Positions 1 to 12,800 of a DNA stretch of 64,000 nucleotides are shown here, piece by piece. Location of the stretch: NCBI RefSeq assembly GCF_029227915.1, contig NC_079885.1:1736001-1800000 (forward strand), in the 5' to 3' direction. A program made the translations under genes and the position numbers. Every line of letters starts with the position of its first letter. Position 1 is the stretch's first letter. The notes beneath the pieces were generated by a model. That model was not told the DNA's origin, ran no database searches, and saw only the letters and a program-made list of their open reading frames with translations. This DNA is from Hydractinia symbiolongicarpus. Taxonomy: Eukaryota > Cnidaria > Hydrozoa > Anthoathecata > Hydractiniidae.

Positions 1-1411
1 AATCATTTGGGAAATGAGTTTACTCTCTGGGTACTTTCTTTGTATACTTTTGACTATACGGGCCGAGTCCAAGATTTACGGGAAATTGCAGGTTTTCGTT
101 TGCCGGCGATTAAACTTCTTGTATTCAGCGTCTCATCAAAAATGAAAACATTCTTGAAAATTACAAGTCTCATGCGTTTTAGTGGTGAAAAAAATTTTTA
201 AAAAATCGTTCGGGAAACGAGTTTACTTCCTGGGTACTTTCTTTGTATACATTCGACTATACGGGCCAAGCCCCGGATTTAAGGGAAAACGCGGGATTTC
301 GTTTGCCGGCGATTAAACCTCTTTCATTAGGCATCTCATCAAAAATGAAAACATTTTTGAAAACTACAAGTCTCATGCGTTTTAGTGGAGAAAAAATAAT
401 TTAAGAAATCGTTCGGGAAATGAGTTTGGTCCCTGGGTACTTTCTTTGTATACTTTTGACTATACGGGCCGAGTCCGGGATTTAGGGAAATCGCAGGTTT
501 TCGTTAGCCGGCGATTAAACTGCTTTTAATCAGCGTCTCATCAAAAATGAAAACATTCTTGAAAACTACAAGTCTCATGCGTTTTAGTGGTGAAATAATA
601 ATTTAAAAAATAGTTTGGGAAATGAGTTTACTCCCTGGGTACTTTCTTTGTATACTTTTGACTATACGGGCCGACTCCAGGATTTACGGGAAATCGCAGG
701 TTTTCGTTTGCCAGCGATTAAACTTCTTTTATTCAGCGTCTCATCAAAAATGGAAACATTTTTAAAAACTACAAGTCTTATGCGTTCTAGTGGTGAAAAA
801 ATAATTTAAAAAATCGTTCTGGAAATGAGTTTACTCACAGGGTACTTTCTTTGTGTACATTCGACTATACGTGCCAAGCCCGGGATTTACGGGAAATCGC
901 GGGTTTTCGTTTGCCGGCGATTAAACTGCTTTTATTCAGCGTCTCATCAAAAATGAAAACATTCTTGAAAATTACAAGTCTCATGCGTTTTAGTGGTGAA
1001 ATAATAATTTAAAAAATCATTTGGGAAATGAGTTTACTCCCTGGGTACTTTCTTTGTATACATTCGACTATACGGGCCAAGCCGGGGATTTACGGGAAAT
1101 CGCGGGTTTTCGTTTTCCGGCGATTAAACCTCTTTCATCAAGCGTCTCATCAAAAATGAAAACATTTTTGAAAACTACAAGTCTCATGCGTTTTAGTGGT
1201 GAAAAAAAAACTTTAAAAATCGTTCGGGAAATGAGTTTACTTCCTGGGTACTTTCCTTGTATACATTCGACTATACGGGCCAAGCCCGGGATTTACGGGA
1301 AATCGCGGGTTTTCGTTTGCCGGCGATTAAACTTCTTTTATTCAGCGTCTCATCAAAAATAAAAACATTTTTGAAAACTACAAGTCTCATGCGTTTTAGT
1401 GGTGAAAGCAT

Positions 1412-3043
1412 AATTTAAAAAATCGTTCGGGAAATGAGTGTACTCCCTGGGTACTTTCTTTGTATACTTTTGACTATACGGGCCAAGCCCGGGATTTACG
1501 GGAAATCGCGGGTTATCCTTTGCCGGCCATTAAACTTCTCTTATTCAGCGTCTCATCAAAAATGAAAACATTTTTAAAAACTACAAGTCTTATGCGTTTT
1601 AGTGGTGAAAAAATAATTTAAAAAATCGTTCTGGAAATGAGTTTACTCCCTGGGTACTTTCTTTGTATACTTTTGACTATACGGGCCGAGTCCGGGATTT
1701 AGGGAAATCGCAGGTTTTCGTTTGCCGGCGATTAAACTGCTTTTTTTCAGCGTCTCATCAAAAATGAAAACATTTTTGAAAACTAGAAGTCTCATGCGTT
1801 TTAGTGGTGAAAGAATAATTTAAAAAATCGTTCGGGAAATGAGTTTACTCCCTGGGTACTTTCTTTGTATACTTTTGACTGTACGGGCCAAGCCGGGATT
1901 TACGGGAAATCGCGGGTTTTCGTTTGCCGGCGATTAAACTTCTTTTATTCAGCGTCTCATCAAAAATGAAAACATTTTTAAAAACTACAAGTCTTATGCG
2001 TTTTAGTGGTGAAAAAATAATTTAAAAAATCGTTCTGGAAATGAGTTTACTCACAGGGTACTTTCTTTGTGTACATTCGACTATACGTGCCAAGCCCGGG
2101 ATTTACGGGAAATCGCGGGTTTTCGTTTGCCGGCGATTAAACTGCTTTTATTCAGCGTCTCATCAAAAATGAAAACATTCTGGAAAACTACAAGTCTCAT
2201 GCGTTTTAGTGGTGAAATAATAATTTAAAAAATCGTTCGGGAAATGAGTGTACTCCCTGGGTACTTTCTTTGTATACTTTTGACTATACGGGCCAAGCCC
2301 GGGATTTACGGGAAATCGCGGGTTATCCTTTGCCGGCGATTAAACTTCTCTTATTCAGCGTCTCATCAAAAATGAAAACATTTTTAAAAACTACAAGTCT
2401 TATGCGTTTTAGTGGTGAAAAAATAATTTAAAAAATCGTTCTGGAAATGAGTTTACTCCCTGGGTACTTTCTTTGTATACTTTTGACTATACGGGCCGAG
2501 TCCGGGATTTAGGGAAATCGCAGGTTTTCGTTTGCCGGCGATTAAACTGCTTTTTTTCAGCGTCTCATCAAAAATGAAAACATTTTTGAAAACTAGAAGT
2601 CTCATGCGTTTTAGTGGTGAAAGAATAATTTAAAAAATCGTTCGGGAAATGAGTTTACTCCCTGGGTACTTTCTTTGTATACTTTTGACTGTACGGGCCA
2701 AGCCGGGATTTACGGGAAATCGCGGGTTTTCGTTTGCCGGCGATTAAACTTCTTTTATTCAGCGTCTCATCAAAAATGAAAACATTTTTAAAAACTACAA
2801 GTCTTATGCGTTTTAGTGGTGAAAAAATAATTTAAAAAATCGTTCTGGAAATGAGTTTACTCACAGGGTACTTTCTTTGTGTACATTCGACTTTACGTGC
2901 CAAGCCCGGGATTTACGGGAAATCGCGGGTTTTCGTTTGCCGGCGATTAAACTGCTTTTATTCAGCGTCTCATCAAAAATGAAAACATTCTGGAAAACTA
3001 CAAGTCTCATGCGTTTTAGTGGTGAAATAATAATTTAAAAAAT
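1412..3043 (+). repeat. Tandem 4-monomer duplication, period 810 bp
   Basis: Two copies of a four-monomer block lie head to tail. The rare variant GAAATGAGTGTACTCC followed by GGGTTATCCTTTGCCGG occurs at about 1,431 and again at about 2,241. The copies differ at very few sites, for example CTATACGTGCC near 2,080 versus CTTTACGTGCC near 2,890. Identity begins after about 1,412 and is lost at about 3,044, where the second copy reads CATTTGGG instead of CGTTCGGG. Confidence 0.85.
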
Positions 3044-4429
3044 CATTTGGGAAATGAGTTTACTCCCTGGGTACTTTCTTTGTATACTTTTGACTATACG
3101 GGCCGAGTCCAGGATTTACGGGAAATTGCAGGTTTTCGTTTGCCGGCGATTAAACTTCTTTTATTCAGCGTCTCATCAAAAATGAAAACATTTTTAAAAA
3201 CTACAAGTCTCATGCGTTTTAGTGGTGAAAAAGTAATTTGAAAAATCGTTCAGGAAATGAGTTTACTTCCTGGGTACTTTCTTTGTATACTTTTGACTAT
3301 ACGGGCCAAGCCCGGGATTTACGGGAAATCGCGGGTTTTCGTTTGCCGGCGATTAAACTTCTTTTATTCAGCGTCTCATCAAAAATGAAAACATTTTTAA
3401 AAACTACAAGTCTTATTCGTTTTAGTGGTGAAAAAATAATTTAAAAAATCGTTCTGGAAATGAGCTAACTCACAGGGTACTTTCTTTGCATACATTCGAC
3501 TATACGGGCCAAGCCCGGGATTTACGGGAAATCGCGGGTTTTCGTTTTCCGGCGATTAAACCTCTTTCATTAAGCGTCTCATCAAAAATGAAAACATTTT
3601 TGAAAACTACAAGTCTCATGCGTTTTAGTGGTGAAAAAAAAATTTAAAAAATCGTTCGGGAAATGAGTTTACTTCCTGGGTACTTTCTTTGTATACATTC
3701 GACTATACGGGCCAAGCCCCGGATTTAAGGGAAAACGCGGGATTTCGTTTGCCGGCGATTAAACCCCTTTCATTAGGCGTCTCATCAAAAATGAAAACAT
3801 TTTTGAAAACCACAAGTCTCATGCGTTTTAGTGGAGAAAAAATAATTTAAAAAATCGTTCGGGAAATGAGTTTGGTCCCTGGGTACTTTCTTTGCATACT
3901 TTTGACTATACGGGCCGAGTCCGGGATTTAGGGAAATCGCAGGTTTTCGTTAGCCGGCGATTAAACTGCTTTTAATCAGCGTCCCATCAAAAATGAAAAC
4001 ATTCTTGAAAACTGCAAGTCTCATGTGTTTTAGTGGTGAAATAATAATTTAAAAAATCGTTTGGGAAATGAGTTTACTCCCTGGGTACTTTCTTTGTATA
4101 CTTTTGACTATACGGGCCGACTCCAGGATTTACGGGAAATCGCAGGTTTTCGTTTGCCGGCGATTAAACTTCTTTTATTCAGCGTCTCATCAAAAATGAA
4201 AACATTTTTAAAAACTACAAGTCTTATGCGTTTTAGTGGTGAAAAAATAATTTAAAAAATCGTTCTGGAAATGAGTTTACTCACAGGGTACTTTCTTTGT
4301 GTACATTCGACTATACGTGCCAAGCCCGGGATTTACGGGAAATCGCGGGTTTTCGTTTGCCGGCGATTAAACTGCTTTTATTCAGCGTCTCATCAAAAAT
4401 GAAAACATTCTTGAAAATTACAAGCCTCA

Positions 4430-7076
4430 TGCGTTTTAGTGGTGAAATAATAATTTAAAAAATCATTTGGGAAATGAGTTTACTCCCTGGGTACTTTCTT
4501 TGTATACATTCGACTATACGGGCCAAGCCCGGGATTTACGGGAAATCGCGGGTTTTCGTTTTCCGGCGATTAAACCTCTTTCATTAAGCGTCTCATCAAA
4601 AATGAAAACATTTTTGAAAACTACAAGTCTCATGCGTTTTAGTGGTGAAAAAAAAACTTAAAAAATCGTTCGGGAAATGAGTTTACTTCCTGGGTACTTT
4701 CCTTGTATACATTCGACTATACGGGCCAAGCCCCGGATTTAAGGGAAAACGCGGGATTTCGTTTGCCGGCGATTAAACCTCTTTCATTAAGCGTCTCATC
4801 AAAAATGAAAACATTTTTGAAAACTACAAGTCTCATGCGTTTTAGTGGAGAAAAAATAATTTAAAAAATCGTTCTGGAAATGAGTTTGGTCCCTGGGTAC
4901 TTTCTTTGTATACTTTTGACTATACGGGCCGAGTCCGGGATTTAGGGAAATCGCAGGTTTTCGTTAGCCGGCGATTAAACTGCTTTTAATCAGCGTCTCA
5001 TCAAAAATGAAAACATTCTTGAAAACTACAAGTCTCATGCGTTTTAGTGGTGAAATAATAATTTAAAAAATCGTTTGAGAAATGAGTTTACTCCCTGGGT
5101 ACTTTCTTTGTATACTTTTGACTATACGGGCCGACTCCAGGATTTACGGGAAATCGCAGGTTTTCGTTTGCCGGCGATTAAACTTCTTTTATTCAGCGTC
5201 TCATCAAAAATGGAAACATTTTTAAAAACTACAAGTCTCATGCGTTTTAGTGGTGAAAAAGTAATTTAAAAAATCGTTCGGGAAATGAGTTTACTCCCTG
5301 GGTACTTTCTTTGTATACTTTTGACTATACGGGCCAAGCTTGGGATTTACGGGAAATCGCAGGTTTTCGTTTGCCGGCGATTAAACTTCTTTTATTCAGC
5401 GTCTCATCAAAAATGAAAACATTTTTGAGAACTACAAGTCTCATGCGTTTTAGTGGTGAAAAAATAATTTAAAAAATCGTTTGGGAAATGAGTTTACTCC
5501 CTGGGTTCTTTCTTTGTATACTTTTGACTATACGGGCCAAGCCAGGATTTACGGGAAATCGCGAGTTTTCGTTTGCCGGCGATTAAACTTCTTTTATTCA
5601 GCGTCTCATCAAAAATGAAAACATTCTTAAAAACTACAAGTCTCATGCGTTTTAGTGGTGAAAAAATAATTTAAAAAATCGTTCTGGAAATGAGTTTACT
5701 CACAGGGTACTTTCTTTGTGTACATTCGACTATACGTGCCAAGCCCGGGATTTACGGGAAATCGCGGGTTTTCGTTTGCCGGCGATTAAACTGCTTTTAT
5801 TCAGCGTCTCATCAAAAATGAAAACATTCTTAAAAGTTACAAGTCTCATGCGTTTTAGTGGTGAAATAATAATTTAAAAAATCATTTGGGAAATGAGTTT
5901 ACTCCCTGGGTACTTTCTTTGTATACATTCGACTATACGGGCCAAGCCCGGGATTTACGGGAAATCGCGGGTTTTCGTTTTCCGGCGATTAAACCTCTTT
6001 CATTAAGCGTCTCATCAAAAATGAAAACATTTTTGAAAACTACAAGTCTCATGCGTTTTAGTGGTGAAAAAAAAACTTAAAAAATCGTTCGGGAAATGAG
6101 TTTACTTCCTGGGTACTTTCCTTGTATACATTCGACTATACGGGCCAAGCCCCGGATTTAAGGGAAAACGCGGGATTTCGTTTGCCGGCGATTAAACCTC
6201 TTTCATTAAGCGTCTCATCAAAAATGAAAACATTTTTGAAAACTACAAGTCTCATGCGTTTTAGTGGAGAAAAAATAATTTAAAAAATCGTTCTGGAAAT
6301 GAGTTTGGTCCCTGGGTACTTTCTTTGTATACTTTTGACTATACGGGCCGAGTCCGGGATTTAGGGAAATCGCAGGTTTTCGTTAGCCGGCGATTAAACT
6401 GCTTTTAATCAGCGTCTCATCAAAAATGAAAACATTCTTGAAAACTACAAGTCTCATGCGTTTTAGTGGTGAAATAATAATTTAAAAAATCGTTTGAGAA
6501 ATGAGTTTACTCCCTGGGTACTTTCTTTGTATACTTTTGACTATACGGGCCGACTCCAGGATTTACGGGAAATCGCAGGTTTTCGTTTGCCGGCGATTAA
6601 ACTTCTTTTATTCAGCGTCTCATCAAAAATGGAAACATTTTTAAAAACTACAAGTCTCATGCGTTTTAGTGGTGAAAAAGTAATTTAAAAAATCGTTCGG
6701 GAAATGAATTTACTCCCTGGGTACTTTCTTTGTATACTTTTGACTATACGGGCCAAGCTTGGGATTTACGGGAAATCGCAGGTTTTCGTTTGCCGGCGAT
6801 TAAACTTCTTTTATTCAGCGTCTCATCAAAAATGAAAACATTTTTGAGAACTACAAGTCTCATGCGTTTTAGTGGTGAAAAAATAATTTAAAAAATCGTT
6901 TGGGAAATGAGTTTACTCCCTGGGTTCTTTCTTTGTATACTTTTGACTATACGGGCCAAGCCAGGATTTACGGGAAATCGCGAGTTTTCGTTTGCCGGCG
7001 ATTAAACTTCTTTTATTCAGCGTCTCATCAAAAATGAAAACATTCTTAAAAACTACAAGTCTCATGCGTTTTAGTG
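4430..7076 (+). repeat. Tandem 7-monomer duplication, period 1,419 bp
   Basis: A seven-monomer series is repeated at a shift of 1,419 bp. Diagnostic variants recur in order: AAGGGAAAACGCGGGATTTCG near 4,740 and 6,159, TTTGGTCCCTGGG near 4,886 and 6,305, CGTTTGAGAAATG near 5,072 and 6,491, and CTGGGTTCTTTC near 5,512 and 6,931. The second copy is incomplete (about 1.9 copies in total) and diverges after about 7,076. Confidence 0.85.
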
Positions 7077-9889
7077 GCGAAATAATAATTTAAAAAATCG
7101 TTTGGGAAATGAGTTTACTCCCTGGGTACTTCCTTTGTATACTTTTGACTATACGGGCCGAGTCCAGGATTTACGGGAAATCGCAGATTTTCGTTTGCCG
7201 GCGATAAAACTTCTTTTATTCATCGTCTCATCAAAAATGAAAACATTTTTAAAAACTACAAGTCTCATGCGTTTTAGTGGTGAAAAAATAATTTAAAAAT
7301 TCGTTAGGGAAATGAGTTTACTCACTGGGTACTTTCCTTGTATACTTTTGACTATACGGGCCGAGACCAGGATTTACGGGAAATCGCGGATTTTCGTTTG
7401 CCGGCGATTAAACTTCTTTTATTCAGCGTCCCATCAAAAATGAAAACATTTTAAAAAACTACAAGTCTCATGGGCTTTAGTGGTGAAGTAATAATTTAAA
7501 AAATCGTTTGGGAAATGAGTTTACTCCCTGGGTGCTTTTTTTGTATACTTTTGACTATACGGGCCGAGTACGGGATTTAAGGGAAATTGCAGGTTTTTGT
7601 TTGCCGGCGATTGAACTTCTTTTAATCAGCCTCTCATCAAAAATGAAAACATTTTTGAAAACTACAAGTCTCATACGTTTTAATGGTGAAAAAATAATTT
7701 AAAAATTCGTTCGGGAAATGAGTTTACTCACTGGGTACTTTCCTTGTATACTTTTGACTATACGGGCCGAGTCCGGGATTTACGGGAAATCGCAGGTTTT
7801 CGTTTGCCGGCGATTAAACTGCTTCTATTCAGCGTCTCATCAAAAATGAAAACATTCTTGAAAACTACAAGTCTCGTGCGTTTTAGTGGCGAAATAATAA
7901 TTTAAAAAATCGTTTGGGAAATGAGTTTACTCCCTGGGTACTTTCTTTGTATACTTTTGACTATACGGGCCGAGTCCAGGATTTACGGGAAATCGCAGGT
8001 TTTCGTTTGCCGGCGATAAAACTTCTTTTATTCAGCGTCTCATCAAAAATGAAAACATTTTTAAAAACTACAATTCTCATGCGTTTTAGTGGTGAAAAAA
8101 TAATTTAAAAATTCGTTAGGGAAATGAGTTTACTCACTGGGTACTTTCCTTGTATACTTTTGACTATACGGGCCGAGACCGGGATTTACGGGAAATCGCG
8201 GATTTTCGTTTGCCGGCGAATAAACTTCTTTTATTCAACGTCCCATCAAAAATGAAAACATTTTTAAAAACTATAAGTCTCATGCGTTTTAGTGGCGAAA
8301 TAATAATTTAAAAAATCGTTTGGGAAATGAGTTTACTCCCTGGGTACTTTCTTTGCATACTTTTGACTATACGGGCCGAGTACGGGATTTACGGGAAATC
8401 GCAGGTTTTCCTGTGCCAGCGATTAAACTTCTTTTTTTCAGCGTCTCATCAAAAATGAAAACATTTTTGAAAACTACAAGTCTCATGCGTTTTAGTGGTG
8501 ACAAAATACTTTAAAAAATCGTTCGGGAAATGAGTTTACACCCTGGGTACTTTCTTTGTATACTTTTAACTATACGGGCCGATTCCGGGATTTACGGGAA
8601 ATCGCAGGTTTTCGTTTGCCGGCGATTGAACTTCTTTTATTCAGCCTCTCATCAAAAATGAAAACATTTTTGAAAACTACAAGTCTCATACGTTTTAGTG
8701 GTGAAAAAATAATTTAAAAATTCGTTCTGGAAATGAGTTTACTCACAGGGTACTTTCTTTGTATACATTCGACTGTACGGGCCAAGCCCGGGATTTACGG
8801 GAAATCGCTGGTTTTCGTTTTCCGGCGATTAAACCTCTTTCATTAACCGTCTCATCAAAAATGAAAACATTTTTGAAAACTACAAGTCTCATGCGTTTTA
8901 GTGGTGAAAAAAAAATTTAAAAAATCGTTTGGGAAATGAGTTTATTCCCTGGGTACTTTCTTTGTATGCATTCGACTATACGGGCCAAGCCCCGGATTTA
9001 CGGGAAAACGCGGGTTTCGTTTGCCGGCGATTAAACCTCTTTCATTAAGCGTCACATCAAAAATGAAAACATTTTTAAAAACTACAAGTCTCATGCGTTT
9101 TAGTGGTGAAAAAGAAATTTAAAAAATCGTTCGGGAAATGAGTTTACTCCCTGGGTACTTTCTTTGTATACATTCGACTATACGGGCCAAGCCCCGGATT
9201 TACGGGAAAACGCGGGATTTCGTTTGCCGGCGATTAAACCTCTTTCATTAAGCGTCTAATCAAAAATGAAAACATTCTTGAAAATTACAAGTCTCATGCG
9301 TTTTAGAGGTGAAAAAATAATTTAAAAAATCGTTTGAGAAATGAGTTTACTCCCTGGGTACTTTCTTTGTATACTTTTGACAATACGGGCCGAGTCCAGG
9401 ATTTACGGGAAATCGCAGGTTTTTGTTTGCCGGCGATTAAACTGCTTTTATTCAGCGTCTCATCAAAAATGAAAACATTCTTGAAAATTACAAGTCTCAT
9501 GCGTTTTAGTGGTGAAAAAAAATTTTAAAAAATCGTTCGGGAAATGAGTTTACTTTCTGGGTACTTTCTTTGTATACATTTGACTATACGGGCCAAGCCC
9601 CGGATTTAAGGGAAAACGCGGGATTTCGTTTGCCGGCGATTAAACCTCTTTCATTAGGCGTCTCATCAAAAATGAAAACATTTTTGAAAACTACAAGTCT
9701 CATGCGTTTTAGTGGTGAAAAAAAAATTTAAAAAATCGTTCGGGAAAAGAGTTTACTCCGTGGGTACTTTCTTTGTATACATTCGACTATACGGGCCGAG
9801 TCCGGGATTTACGGGAAATCGCTGGTTTTTGTTTTCCGGCGATTAAACCTCTTTCATTAACCGTCTCATCAAAAATGAAAACATTTTTG

Positions 9890-12800
9890 AAAACTACAAG
9901 TCTCATGCGTTTTAGTGGTGAAAAAAAAATTTAAAAAATCGTTCGGGAAATGAGTTTGGTCCCTGGGTACTTTCTTTGTCTACTTTTGACTATACGGGCC
10001 GAGTCCGGAATTTAGGGAAATCGCAGGTTTTCGTTAGCCGGCGATTAAACTGCTTTTAATCAGCGTCTCATCAAAAATGAAAACATTCTTGAAAACTACA
10101 AGTCTCATGCGTTTTAGTGGTGAAATAATAATTTAAAAAATCGTTTGGGAAATGAGTTTACTCCCTGGGTACTTTCTTTGTATACTTTTGACTATACGGG
10201 CCGACTCCAGGATTTACGGGAAATCGCAGGTTTTCGTTTGCCGGCGATTAAACTTCTTTTATTCAGCGTCTCATCAAAAATGAAAACATTTTTAAAAACT
10301 ACAAGTCTTATGCGTTTTAGTGGTGAAAAAATAATTTAAAAAATCGTTCTGGAAATGAGTTTACTCACAGGGTACTTTCTTTGTGTACATTCGACTATAC
10401 GTGCCAAGCCCGGGATTTACGGGAAATCGCGGGTTTTCGTTTGCCGGCGATTAAACTGCTTTTATTCAGCGTCTCATCAAAAATGAAAACATTCTTGAAA
10501 ATTACAAGTCTCATGCGTTTTAGTGGTGAAATAATAATTTAAAAAATCATTTGGGAAATGAGTTTACTCACAGGGTACTTTCTTTGTGTACATTCGACTA
10601 TACGTGCCAAGCCCGGGATTTACGGGAAATCGCGGGTTTTCGTTTGCCGGCGATTAAACTGCTTTTATTCAGCGTCTCATCAAAAATAAAAACATTCTTG
10701 AAAATTACAAGTCTCATGCGTTTTAGTGGTGAAAAAAAAATTTAAAAAATCGTTCGGGAAAAGAGTTTACTCCGTGGGTACTTTCTTTGTATACATTCGA
10801 CTATACGGGCCGAGTCCGGGATTTACGGGAAATCGCTGGTTTTTGTTTTCCGGCGATTAAACCTCTTTCATTAACCGTCTCATCAAAAATGAAAACATTT
10901 TTGAAAACTACAAGTCTCATGCGTTTTAGTGGTGAAAAAAAAATTTAAAAAATCGTTCGGGAAATGAGTTTACTCCCTGGGTACTTTCTTTGTATACATT
11001 CGACTATACGGGCCAAGCCCCGGATTTACGGGAAAACGCGGGTTTCGTTTGCCAGCGATTAAACCTCTTTCATTAAGCGTCTCATCAAAAATGAAAACAT
11101 TTTTAAAAACTACAAGTCTCATGCGTTTTAGTGGTGAAAAAGAAATTTAAAAAATCGTTCGGGAAATGAGTTTACTCCCTGGGTACTTTCTTTGTATACT
11201 TTTGACAATACGGGCCGAGTCCAGGATTTACGGGAAATCGCAGGTTTTCGTTTGCCGGCGATTAAACTGCTTTTATTCAGCGTCTCATCAAAAATGAAAA
11301 CATTCTTGAAAATTACAAGTCTCATGCGTTTTAGTGGTGAAAACAAATTTTAAAAAATCGTTCGGGAAATGAGTTTACTTCCTGGGTACTTTCTTTGTAT
11401 ACATTTGACTATACGGGCCAAGCCCCGGATTTAAGGGAAAACGCGGGATTTCGTTTGCCGGCGATTAAACCTCTTTCATTAGGCGTCTCATCAAAAATGA
11501 AAACATTTTTGAAAACTACAAGTCTCATGCGTTTTAGTGGAGAAAAAATAATTTAAAAAATCGTTCGGGTAATGAGTTTGGTCCCTGGGTACTTTCTTTG
11601 TATACTTTTGACTATACGGGCCGAGTCCGGAATTTAGGGAAATCGCAGGTTTTCGTTAGCCGGCGATTAAACTGCTTTTAATCAGCGTCTCATCAAAAAT
11701 GAAAACATTCTTGAAAACTACAAGTCTCATGCGTTTTAGTGGTGAAATAATAATTTAAAAAATCGTTTGGGAAATGAGTTTACTCCCTGGGTACTTTCTT
11801 TGTATACTTTTGACTATACGGGCCGACTCCAGGATTTACGGGAAATCGCAGGTTTTCGTTTACCGGCGATTAAACTTCTTTTATTCAGCGTCTCATCAAA
11901 AATGAAAACATTTTTAAAAACTACAGGTCTTATGCGTTTTAGTGGTGAAAAAATAATTTAAAAAATCGTTCTGGAAATGAGTTTACTCACAGGGTACTTT
12001 CTTTGTGTACATTCGACTATACGTGCCAAGCCCGGGATTTACGGGAAATCGCGGGTTTTCGTTTGCCGGCGATTAAACTGCTTTTATTCAGCGTCTCATC
12101 AAAAATGAAAACATTCTTGAAAATTACAAGTCTCATGCGTTTTAGTGGTGAAATAATAATTTAAAAAATCATTTGGGAAATGAGTTTACTCACAGGGTAC
12201 TTTCTTTGTGTACATTCGACTATACGTGCCAAGCCCGGGATTTACGGGAAATCGCGGGTTTTCGTTTGCCGGCGATTAAACTGCTTTTATTCAGCGTCTC
12301 ATCAAAAATAAAAACATTCTTGAAAATTACAAGTCTCATGCGTTTTAGTGGTGAAATAATAATTCAAAAAATCATTTGGGAAATGAGTTTACTCCCTGCG
12401 TACTTTCTTTGTATACATTCGACTATACGGGCCAAGCCCGGTATTTACGGGAAATCGCGGGTTTTCGTTTTCCGGCGATTAAACCTCTTTCATTAAGCGT
12501 CTCATCAAAAATGAAAACATTTTTGAAAACTACAAGTCTCGTGCGTTTTAGTGGTGAAAAAAAAACTTAAAAAATCGTTCGGGAAATGAGTTTACTTCCT
12601 GGGTACTTTCCTAGTATACACTCGACTATACGGGCCAAGCCCCGGATTTAAGGGAAAACGCGGGATTTCGTTTGCCGGCGATTAAACCTCTTTCATTAAG
12701 CGTCTCATCAAAAATGAAAACATTTTTGAAAACTACAAGTCTCATGCGTTTTAGTGGAGAAAAAATAATTTAAAAAATCGTTCTGGAAATGAGTTTGGTC

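Noticed and set aside
1-3043. CRISPR array, suggested by regular repeats
   Set aside because: The whole 203-bp unit is repeated with no unique spacers between short constant repeats. This is a satellite.
4061-4255. A 64-codon open frame that recurs in many monomers on the satellite's sense strand (residues such as EFTPWVLSLYTFDYTG)
   Set aside because: The frame is called only where the monomer has TTGGGAAATG, so its first codon is TTG; most monomers read TTCGGG and have no start. Many monomers break it by 1-bp indels (for example GGGATTTAGGG, CGCGGGTTTCG). Monomer length is not a multiple of 3, and changes between copies often alter residues. It is best explained as a stop-poor repeat.
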